Source of the DNA: Candidatus Doudnabacteria bacterium
GTDB taxonomy: Bacteria > Patescibacteriota > Doudnabacteria > UBA920
Length of the DNA: 9,202 nucleotides
NCBI GenBank assembly: GCA_023245915.1
Contig: JAHFJK010000110.1
Coordinates: forward strand, 1-9,202
Direction of reading: 5' to 3'
Position numbers and translations under genes: made by a program. How positions within the stretch are numbered: position 1 is the stretch's first letter; each line of letters begins with the position of its first letter. The notes beneath the pieces were generated by a model. It saw only the letters and a list, made by a program, of their open reading frames with translations, ran no database searches and was not told the DNA's origin. Positions 1 to 5,701 of the stretch are shown here, piece after piece.

Positions 1-563
1 ACCGCAAAGACTGAATGGCCTGACTCCACGCCGTTTAGCTTTTTGTTAATACCGTCTTTCAGGGATTGTTCAAAGGTGGCATTAACGTCTTTCGGCTTGC
101 TTAAGTCGTCCGCTAACACGCAGACATGGCAGGGATGCGTCTGCGGAATCATATGCGCGAGAAGCTGCGAAGCCCTATCAATATAGGTATGCCAGGGTTC
201 GACGGGTAATTGTTGCCGGTCTATGACAAGGGCGGCAAAACGAGCATGGGGAAACTTAAAATAATTGGTAATAAGTTCTTTGTAAATGAGATTGTTGCTA
301 AAATTTACAAATTTGAACTTTAACTCAAACTTTATGTTACTGCCCGCAATCTGGGCAATTTGGCCAATCTCTCCCTGTTCCCGCAATAATTTAATCCGGT
401 TGTTCTTAATGAGTTTTGATTGCTCCCAAATGCGGTCATAAAAAGGCCTCATGGAATCATAGAAATCCCCGACTTCCTCATCTACCATAAGCAACCCCAA
501 GCCAAAAAACCGTTCCTGGTTAGAATTGCCTGCTTCGTCAATAAATACAAAATAGTTAGGCAT
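1..563 (-). CDS. DUF3800 domain protein, C-terminus beyond the left edge
   Basis: An open frame begins at ATG (561-563) and runs off the left edge after 187 codons. The protein opens MPNYFVFIDEAGN, matching the DUF3800 signature of a short beta strand ending in Asp-Glu (D9, E10) followed by a small residue and Gly. A second acidic patch, VLADD (residues 149-153), is also typical of the family. The final visible residues (SGHSVFA) lie about where the family's late Asp-containing motif should begin, so that part is missing from view. DUF3800 proteins are soluble, often found in accessory or defence regions, and suspected to be nuclease-like; their biochemical role is not settled. The start lies 12 bases after the stop of the surface-protein gene on the same strand, so the two are probably co-transcribed. 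The only ribosome-binding candidate is a weak GGA about 8 bases upstream. The family call is confident; a function is not. Confidence 0.85.
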   Translation of the reverse strand, partial: MPNYFVFIDEAGNSNQERFFGLGLLMVDEEVGDFYDSMRPFYDRIWEQSKLIKNNRIKLLREQGEIGQIAQIAGSNIKFELKFKFVNFSNNLIYKELITNYFKFPHARFAALVIDRQQLPVEPWHTYIDRASQLLAHMIPQTHPCHVCVLADDLSKPKDVNATFEQSLKDGINKKLNGVESGHSVFA

Positions 564-575
564 AAAATTCCAAAA

Positions 576-3500
576 TTACTTCACTACCCTTAAGTTTACC
601 ATACTGCCTATTGGCAAAACTAAATCCGCGGAGTTAGCTGTAACCACCCTGCTAAAATCATTCTTAAGATGCCAGGAGTTATAGATTAAGAGGGAAGGAT
701 AGCCGTGGAGAAGGTTGTCTGAACTAATGTAGTAAACAGTGCCGTTTTTGTTGATGTCCAGGCCAGGGAGATGTTGGGATTGCCCGTTGCTGATGTTATT
801 TGCTCTGGGCAGGATTTGGAGTTCAGGATTAGTGATGATTAACACGGATGAGAACTTAAAGCCAAGACTGATAAACACGGATGCGGAGGTAAAGGCGTAT
901 CTTTGCTGGTTGCTTATGAGGTAGACTGTCTTGTCTTCTTTACTCTTGACTAAACTGCCGTCTTGAGGAGTAAGGAGATTACCTTTGGGCAGTTTTAGGT
1001 CTGCTGTAGTGGCTGGTTTGGCATCATTAAAAGAGAAGCCATAGGAAGTAAGCATACCCGGGTTGGTGATGCCTAAGAGCTGGTTGTTTTGGATAAGGTA
1101 ATAGGTGCCGGAGGCGTTGACTAACCTTAGACTGGAGGTTGGAGATTGGGGGTTAGGGGTGGGAGGGGGTGGATTTGCCGGTGGAATGTAGACTATGGGA
1201 GGAGAGCCTCCTCCGCCTCCTCCGCCCGGGGAAGGTGAGGGGGTTGGAGATGGCGATGGCGTTGGGCTTGGTGAGGGACTGGGAGTGGGAGTTGGTGATG
1301 GAGGAGTTGGTGTGGGGGTTGGAGGTGGGGTTGGAGGTGGTGCACCAGAGTTGTATTCAAAGGCACCGATGTCGGGAGCAGAGCCGTAGAGGACTTGTTG
1401 GCCGTAGGAGTTTTTGTAGAGCCAGACAGATTGGCCCGCGCTTCTCGTGATTGGAGCGACGAGGGTGATGGTGTTTGTTTGATAGTTTATGGAGTTGATC
1501 TGGGCAACATTGCCAGTACTCCCTACTGCAATCCAATCGGGTTGCGTTCCGGCCCAGCCGGGTTGGAAGAAACGGGCGTCGTTGACGAGCAAAGTGGTGC
1601 CGGAACCAGAATCGCTGGCGTGGACAGTGGTTAAATCCACACCCCTATCAATCAACGGAGATGAAGCGCTAAGCGCCCCCGAAGCAGGATAATTGGCAAA
1701 CTGTGGATCGATATTCCTCAAAATATTGTACGTCGCTTCAGTAGAATACGGTGAACCCCAATTGCCGCTGTAGCCGGTGGTATAGGCAACGTTGCTATTC
1801 CAAAGGGTATCAGACCCCCAGGTCGGCGACCAAGGACCCGCTGTGGTGTTGTAAAAAATATTATTGAGGCCCGCGCCATTCGGCGCCACAGGGAGATTAA
1901 AAAATGTAATAGCTGCGCCGTTGTTTGGACTCACTGTTTCGGTGGCAATCGTATTATGGTATACCCGACCGTAAGGAAGCTCATCATTCGTGTAACCAAA
2001 ACCAATGCCAGAACCACCTTTCTGAATATAATTGTATCTGACGATTACGTTTTCGGCAGGCGGGAATACGGTATTGCGCATATAAATACCGTGACAATCA
2101 TTGGCCGCTGCGGTATCTGTGCAGTCCTGGATAATGTTGCCCTCAATCAGTGAATAGGCAAATGTGCCGACTGCCCCATCCAATTGAAAGCCATCAATAT
2201 GCAGATTCGTGTTGGTCCCAGCATTGCCTTTCGTGCATTTGTTGTTTCTCACTACAGCGTTTGTGACTGCCCCGCCCTGACCATACACACAGTCCCCAGC
2301 ATATGAGATATCATTGTCGCTGATGAGAAACCGGTCGCCAAAAACACTAATGCCGTTGCCGGAAGTGCTGGGACCGGTTGTCCACCCGCAATGATAAAGC
2401 GTGTTGTTGAGAATTTTCGCATCGTTTACTGCCACCCCACCACGCATACGAATGCACTCCCCGCCTCGAGATTCGATATAATTGTTCTGGATAATTGCAT
2501 TATGAGCGCCGCTGGCCACAATGCCATAACTGCTCGCAGGAACGATTCTCAATCCCTCATTGCTCAATGCCCCGCCAATAGTGATATGAGTTCGATTGCT
2601 GATGGTAACCGTTGAAGTAATGGTCACAATATCACCAGTATTAGCTTGAAAGGTAATGGGTGCACCGCTGGATCCACTGGTATTTTGCATCCAGCCGACA
2701 TAGGTGCCCGCATAGACCACGCACGTGTCCCCTGCCACAGCCGCATTGGCGCAGGCCTGGATGGTAGAGTATTCGGATGGTACACAACGAACATTGGTTG
2801 CAGAGCAATTTGGCGGTGGAGGAGGGGGAGGAGGCGGTCCAGGGGGTGGAGTCGGAGGAGGGGTTGGCGGTGGAGGCGGAGGAGTGGTAAAGCTGTTATC
2901 AGAAGAAATAGCGAGGTTGCCAGAAGCATCTCGGGAGCGGACGCGATAGTTATAGACAGTCCCGGGAGACAGAGATACGAGATTAGAGATATGAGATAAG
3001 ACCAGGGAGGGATCAAGTGTGGTCTGGGAGCCATAGCTTGAGGTCAAGCCATAGTCAATCTGGGAATCAGAGAGTTCATCCGTAGTCCAGGTAATCGTGG
3101 CAGAGGTTTGGCCTGGAGTTCCGGAAGAGATGGCAGAGATGACGGGAGGGGTGGTGTCAGGGGGAGGAGGGGGCGGCGGAGGTGCCGGAGGTGGTGAGCC
3201 TGTCGAACCATCAGTGTATACATCAAGGATTTCTTGGGCAGAGAGCGCTCTACCATACACCCGAACCTCGTCAATGGAGCCATCGAATGTAGTCATACAG
3301 CTCGCTGCAGTTCTTGCTCCTATCAGTAAGCTTGCAGCGGCATCAGACACAAATGACACACCATTAGTCTGTACAGGATAACTGGTTTCTACTCCATTCA
3401 CGTAAAAATGGACATTGGCAGCAGTGGTAGAACCGTCCCAGATCATGGCAACGTGTTGCCATTGATTGACTGAGAGTACGCCAGCAGGTGAACGAACTTC

Positions 3501-3956
3501 AAGGTCCGTTGAGCCGTCTTTTAGAAATCGCAGTTGGGTGCCGCTCTTTAAAAGATACCAGAATCCACTCGCACTAGGGTCTTTGTCAAAAAGGTATCCG
3601 GTAGAACCTGAGGAACGAGAGTATATCCATGCTGATAGGGTCAATCCTCCTTTCGTATCCAAGTCGTCCAAACTACTGTTACTGCCGGCGTTGACGCAAT
3701 CATTAGAGGCGTCGAAAGATAGGGCTCCACTCCCCACTTTCCCCACTACCCATGTTGGACCATTTACCAGCGTTCCATTATTCCCGCTGCCTGATGAATC
3801 CCCTGCCGTGGTGCCGCTTCCCTCATCAAAATTCCAATACCCCACGAGGCCGTTGGCGGGGGCAGAAGCGAGGACAGTAGCAGGTAGTAAGTAAAAAGTA
3901 GTAAGTAGGAGGAATCCGGCGAGAAGAAAGATATTAAGATATTTATGGATATTCAT
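576..3956 (-). CDS. Large secreted surface protein: LamG, FN3, beta-helix, C-terminal repeats
   Basis: Numbered from the ATG at 3954-3956 (1126 aa). Residues 5-31 form a hydrophobic signal peptide or anchor ending near LASA. Residues 36-250 are a LamG jelly-roll domain (VGYWNFDEGSGTT; DEVRVYGRALS near its end). Residues 268-358 are fibronectin type III (TTPPVISAIS to SFTTP). Residues 384-868 look like a right-handed parallel beta-helix of the pectate-lyase/PbH1 type (STIQACANAAVAGDTCVVYAGTY, recurring N-N turns, ending DIGAFEY). Pro-rich linkers join the domains (252-267, 359-382, 872-911), and a Gly run follows the last. Residues 943-1126 carry about three copies of a module typified by SLVKSKEDKTVYLISNQQRYAFTS, which I recall from Patescibacteria surface proteins. 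Likely role: extracellular carbohydrate or cell-surface binding, possibly polysaccharide cleavage; no catalytic residues were identified. A start 35 codons upstream (4061) is also open, but that stretch is an inserted element. No sortase motif was seen. Confidence 0.88.
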   Translation of the reverse strand: MNIHKYLNIFLLAGFLLLTTFYLLPATVLASAPANGLVGYWNFDEGSGTTAGDSSGSGNNGTLVNGPTWVVGKVGSGALSFDASNDCVNAGSNSSLDDLDTKGGLTLSAWIYSRSSGSTGYLFDKDPSASGFWYLLKSGTQLRFLKDGSTDLEVRSPAGVLSVNQWQHVAMIWDGSTTAANVHFYVNGVETSYPVQTNGVSFVSDAAASLLIGARTAASCMTTFDGSIDEVRVYGRALSAQEILDVYTDGSTGSPPPAPPPPPPPPDTTPPVISAISSGTPGQTSATITWTTDELSDSQIDYGLTSSYGSQTTLDPSLVLSHISNLVSLSPGTVYNYRVRSRDASGNLAISSDNSFTTPPPPPPTPPPTPPPGPPPPPPPPPNCSATNVRCVPSEYSTIQACANAAVAGDTCVVYAGTYVGWMQNTSGSSGAPITFQANTGDIVTITSTVTISNRTHITIGGALSNEGLRIVPASSYGIVASGAHNAIIQNNYIESRGGECIRMRGGVAVNDAKILNNTLYHCGWTTGPSTSGNGISVFGDRFLISDNDISYAGDCVYGQGGAVTNAVVRNNKCTKGNAGTNTNLHIDGFQLDGAVGTFAYSLIEGNIIQDCTDTAAANDCHGIYMRNTVFPPAENVIVRYNYIQKGGSGIGFGYTNDELPYGRVYHNTIATETVSPNNGAAITFFNLPVAPNGAGLNNIFYNTTAGPWSPTWGSDTLWNSNVAYTTGYSGNWGSPYSTEATYNILRNIDPQFANYPASGALSASSPLIDRGVDLTTVHASDSGSGTTLLVNDARFFQPGWAGTQPDWIAVGSTGNVAQINSINYQTNTITLVAPITRSAGQSVWLYKNSYGQQVLYGSAPDIGAFEYNSGAPPPTPPPTPTPTPPSPTPTPSPSPSPTPSPSPTPSPSPGGGGGGGSPPIVYIPPANPPPPTPNPQSPTSSLRLVNASGTYYLIQNNQLLGITNPGMLTSYGFSFNDAKPATTADLKLPKGNLLTPQDGSLVKSKEDKTVYLISNQQRYAFTSASVFISLGFKFSSVLIITNPELQILPRANNISNGQSQHLPGLDINKNGTVYYISSDNLLHGYPSLLIYNSWHLKNDFSRVVTANSADLVLPIGSMVNLRVVK
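1142..1350. repeat. Low-complexity Pro/Thr/Ser linker DNA, G-rich on the plus strand
   Basis: This stretch encodes the PTPTPSPSP linker and the Gly run of the surface protein. The plus strand, which is the template strand for this gene, is almost entirely G and T/A with little C and contains many closely spaced GG and GGG runs. It explains several spurious plus-strand reading frames. Length changes here by replication slippage in units of one or two codons would keep the gene in frame. Confidence 0.7.
2812..2886. repeat. Poly-proline linker DNA with dense G-runs on the plus strand
   Basis: This encodes the Pro-rich linker between the FN3 and beta-helix domains. The plus strand has repeated GGTGGAGG-type units and at least four runs of three or more G within 75 bases, which fits the loose G-quadruplex pattern. 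Being the template strand of a minus-strand gene, it could slow polymerase or be prone to slippage in steps of three bases. Confidence 0.65.
3159..3194. repeat. Poly-proline linker DNA between LamG and FN3
   Basis: A shorter G-rich stretch on the plus strand encoding the proline run that follows the LamG domain. It has the same base bias and reading phase as the two longer linkers in the gene. Confidence 0.6.
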
Positions 3957-4055
3957 CCCGTTAGAAAATAATAAAGACATTTTTATAGGCGCAGATTTAA
4001 TTGTACAACAGACAGTTTTTTGCATAAAGACAATTTGGTTTATTTTTCTAACGGG
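3957..4055. mobile_element. 99-bp MITE-like element inserted at the surface-protein start codon
   Basis: The ends are perfect 12-bp inverted repeats, CCCGTTAGAAAA (3957-3968) and TTTTCTAACGGG (4044-4055); similarity continues a few bases inward with a gap. The element is flanked on both sides by the direct repeat ATTCAT (3951-3956 and 4056-4061), the expected form of a 6-bp target-site duplication. Removing the element and one ATTCAT gives a 5' region resembling that of the paralogous LamG gene at 5630-5646 (CAT followed closely by GGAGATTG). It encodes no protein of its own, so it is non-autonomous. Read on the minus strand it is open in frame with the downstream gene and begins NPVRKI and ends FSNG. 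Confidence 0.82.
3982..4008 (-). promoter_or_regulatory. Possible outward promoter inside the 99-bp element
   Basis: On the minus strand TTGTAC (4003-4008) is followed after 15 bases by TATAAA (3982-3987). The spacer is shorter than the ideal 17. If used, transcription would begin about 20 bases before the ATG at 3956 and so favour the shorter protein. The match is modest, and promoter consensus in this lineage is assumed rather than known. Confidence 0.3.
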
Positions 4056-4078
4056 ATTCATGGAGATTGAATAGATAT

Positions 4079-4576
4079 TTATAGAGGGGTATTGTCCACA
4101 GTTTGATTTGACATATTATTTACTATAGAATACAATGACTTTAATAGTAACGGTACCCCTGCTTCGGCAGGGGCTTTTGTTATATTTTGGCCGACCAAAA
4201 TATATTGGCTAAACCTGTTGAGATAGATATGCTGAAGCTGCCTCAATTCCCAAGCCATAGTATTCTCATAGCCGACAAAAAATATTTTCTTGCCTTTGGA
4301 CATTAGAGTTTCAGCCAGTATTTTATAATCACTGTCGCCGCTCATAATAGCTACCACATCCAGATTATCTGAAAGAGCCATGGCTTCCAGCATAATTTCC
4401 CCGTCAACATTGCCTTTCTTTACATATTTTTTATTTTCATTATCCCAAATATATTTAAGCGTTTTTGTTTTAATGGTCATTAAATCGCCGTAACGGCTCT
4501 TTAAGTGTTCAATATGATCCATTGAATTTTTGTAAGAAGGGTCAGACTCTCTCGGCACCACTATGTAATAATTCAT
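4079..4576 (-). pseudogene. NYN-domain (PIN-like nuclease) protein, N-terminally truncated
   Basis: The 165 residues match the C-terminal two thirds of an NYN/LabA-type domain, a PIN-like metal-dependent RNase fold. Visible family landmarks are NVDGE (D58), IMSGDSDYKIL (D81, D83), GKKIFFVGYE and MAWELRQLQHIYLNRF. Missing is the N-terminal strand with the first catalytic Asp (usually a hydrophobic strand then D-x-x-N). An in-frame stop lies eight codons upstream of the ATG, inside the adjacent inverted-repeat element, so no longer start is available. The tail after residue 122 is encoded by two perfect hairpins (4156-4204) and is probably not native. The start has no ribosome-binding site. It is most likely a gene fragment left by the rearrangement that also cut the neighbouring transposase; a short active derivative is less likely because one metal ligand is lost. 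Confidence 0.72.
4156..4204. repeat. Two adjacent perfect hairpins at the 3' end of the NYN gene
   Basis: CCCCTGC-TTCG-GCAGGGG (4156-4173) is a 7-bp stem with a stable TTCG loop, followed on the plus strand by CTTTTGTTATATTTT, so it resembles an intrinsic terminator in that direction although no plus-strand gene precedes it. Seven bases on, TATATTTTGG-CCGA-CCAAAATATA (4181-4204) is a 10-bp perfect stem. Both lie inside the reading frame and encode the unusual tail of the NYN protein, which suggests added repeat DNA. Confidence 0.6.
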
Positions 4577-4582
4577 ACATCG

Positions 4583-4688
4583 TATAGTGGTGCTACTCTA
4601 GTTGTAGTATCTAAGAAATGATGATTTTGGCTTATTTATAATAAATTTTGGATTATCGATTAGTTGAATTTAGAGTAGCACCACTATA
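4583..4688. mobile_element. 106-bp element with perfect 18-bp terminal inverted repeats
   Basis: TATAGTGGTGCTACTCTA (4583-4600) and its exact reverse complement TAGAGTAGCACCACTATA (4671-4688) bracket 70 bases of AT-rich DNA with no reading frame. This is the form of a MITE, or of paired transposon ends. The terminal TA would fit the TA target of IS630/Tc1-type elements, but because it is part of the palindrome no duplication can be proved. It separates a transposase truncated on its right from an NYN gene truncated on its left, and its right arm supplies the last sense codons and the stop of the transposase frame. Ten bases of the repeat (GCACCACTAT) recur at 4555-4564 inside the NYN gene. 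Confidence 0.7.
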
Positions 4689-4936
4689 TCAGTAGTTTTA
4701 ATACCTTCCACAATGGCTGCCAGCGCTCCCTTGCCGCCATGGGCGGCTTTGTTGGTGACTATGGTGTAAAGTTCTCCGTTGCTGACCGAGGTTTCGTCAA
4801 TGCTTAAATTCTCTCCGAGATTCTTTTCATACGACAGCCATTTATCGGCATGGTCTTTTTGCTCCCATTGCTGGAAGCCGCTTAAATGGTCTTTGTATTG
4901 CTTTTCAAATTCTTTGACTGGGAGGCGCGCTGACAC
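4670..4936 (-). pseudogene. ISAon1-type transposase, DDE part, frameshifted and truncated
   Basis: The 88 residues read from the GTG at 4936 match the beginning of the DDE domain of ISAon1/ISL3-like transposases: EKQYKDHLSGFQQW, a linker, then LSIDETSVSNGELYTIVTNK (probable first catalytic Asp D47) and GGKGALAAIVEG. Homology-like sequence in this frame extends upstream to 4981 (KQTAEDQAVSLASIA), just after an in-frame TAA, so the GTG is not a real start. The join to the upstream frame needs a +1 (or -2) shift at the run of six T and four A at 4980-4989. The other catalytic residues are missing: the frame ends inside the inverted repeat of the 106-bp element, which contributes VVLL and the stop. 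Non-functional. The ISAon1 assignment is from memory of the conserved motifs. Confidence 0.8.
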
Positions 4937-5400
4937 GGCGATAGAAGCCAGCGAGACCGCTTGATCTTCCGCCGTCTGCTTTTAAAAAATCAGCGAACTC
5001 TTTTTCTAATTGAGTGCCGGGGAAAGCTAATTGGATATCACGTTTTAATAACTCTTTTTGGCCTTCCACCTGCCAGTAACGTCTGCGGAAAGTTAACAGT
5101 GCCCGTTTGCCGCGGATGGGAAAGTCAGTAATGGTAATATCGTGGAATCCTTTGGAAAGAACTTTTTTACCTACCTGTGTTTGCGGCGGCTGGTCTTTTT
5201 CTTCAAGCGTGATACAAACATTATTCTCGTCTTGGCTCCAGCTGATAACTTTAAAGTACTGGCTGGTTGTTGCCGGAAAAAATACGTCGAGCACTGAACC
5301 ATTGTTGCTTGGCATACTTGTAACAAGATTGTTAGTTAAAAATCCTACTAAAAGTATACCGCTTTAGACTACCTTACTCCAGACAATTTGCGTATGACCC
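4689..5400 (-). mobile_element. Partial ISAon1-type insertion sequence
   Basis: The right boundary is inferred at about 5400, where similarity between the LamG fragment and its intact paralog ends abruptly after the shared CTCCACTCCCCACTTT. On the minus strand the element would then begin GGGGTCATACGC. The left boundary is the 106-bp inverted-repeat element at 4688, reached only about a third of the way into the DDE domain, so more than half of the insertion sequence is gone. No second copy of the GTCATACGC end was found in the window. Confidence 0.6.
4905..5315 (-). pseudogene. ISAon1-type transposase, N-terminal region
   Basis: A 136-residue frame whose middle (residues 52-80: VLSKGFHDITITDFPIRG, then LTFRRRYWQ) and later segment (PGTQLEKEFADFLK, 99-112) match the N-terminal region annotated in ISAon1-family elements. 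This presumed DNA-binding part precedes the DDE domain. After FADFLK at residue 112 the sequence leaves the family and runs out to a stop at 4905, while the family-like continuation lies in the frame read from 4981. The two frames together make one broken transposase gene. The element sits inside a LamG gene fragment whose homology to its paralog stops at about 5400. The start at 5313-5315 has no ribosome-binding sequence. Expression of a stand-alone N-terminal protein is possible, but it could not transpose DNA. Confidence 0.8.
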
Positions 5401-5632
5401 CTCCACTCCCCACTTTCCCAGCTGTCCAGGTGGGACCATTGACCAGTGTTCCATTATTACCACTTCCAGAAGAGTCAGATGCAGTGGTGCCAGTTTGTTC
5501 ATCAAAGTTCCAATAGCCCACCAGACCAGTGGTGGGAGAGGCGGCAAAAACAGTAGAAGGTAGAAAGTATACGGTAGTAAGCAGAAGAAATTCGGCAAAA
5601 AGGGAGATATTGAGATATTTATTGATACTCAT
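5369..5632 (-). pseudogene. LamG surface-protein gene fragment broken by an insertion sequence
   Basis: The first 77 residues are 59/77 identical (by eye) to the start of the large surface protein at 576-3956: MSINKYLNI, a hydrophobic signal segment ending near FAASP, then VGYWNFDEQTGTTASDSSG and NGPTWTAGKVGSG. At that point identity stops and ten unrelated residues (GVIRKLSGVR) lead to a stop at 5369, encoded by the insertion-sequence end. The LamG domain is cut after about 40 of its usual 200 or so residues and cannot fold. The 5' region shares GGAGATTG with the intact paralog. It lies 69 bases downstream of the AAA ATPase gene on the same strand. This is a paralog left as a fragment after insertion and later loss of its remainder. 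Confidence 0.85.
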
Positions 5633-5701
5633 AGATACGGAGATTGGTTGATATCGATTGATATTCAGGGATACTCATTAGAGATAGACAAAAATGTCCT
5701 G

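Larger units (their letters stand above)
3951..4061. repeat. ATTCAT target-site duplication flanking the 99-bp element
   Basis: Direct copies of ATTCAT lie at 3951-3956 and 4056-4061, exactly outside the terminal inverted repeats. On the minus strand each reads ATGAAT, so both carry an in-frame ATG: one opens the ancestral gene and the other the extended frame. Confidence 0.75.

Noticed and set aside
837..882. Near-perfect direct repeat of GATTAACACGGATG and GATAAACACGGATG.
   Set aside because: It falls within conserved coding sequence of the C-terminal module without flanking structure, so chance or codon reuse is enough to explain it.
1169..1450. Plus-strand reading frames across the G-rich linker region and elsewhere inside the surface-protein gene.
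   Set aside because: Low-complexity mirror images of the Pro-rich linkers; they lack homology, start signals and any reason to be translated.
2624..3283. Minus-strand frames overlapping the surface protein in other phases (2624-3034 and 3044-3283).
   Set aside because: They are out-of-frame readings of the FN3 and linker region, rich in Leu and Pro from the repetitive linker codons.
4156..4180. Intrinsic terminator for a plus-strand gene.
   Set aside because: The hairpin and T-rich tail fit, but no plus-strand gene or transcript source lies upstream and the sequence is inside the NYN frame; kept only as a repeat structure.
4905..5367. Plus-strand frames opposite the transposase (4779-4964 and 5107-5367).
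   Set aside because: They mirror recognisable ISAon1-type protein sequence on the minus strand and have no features of their own.
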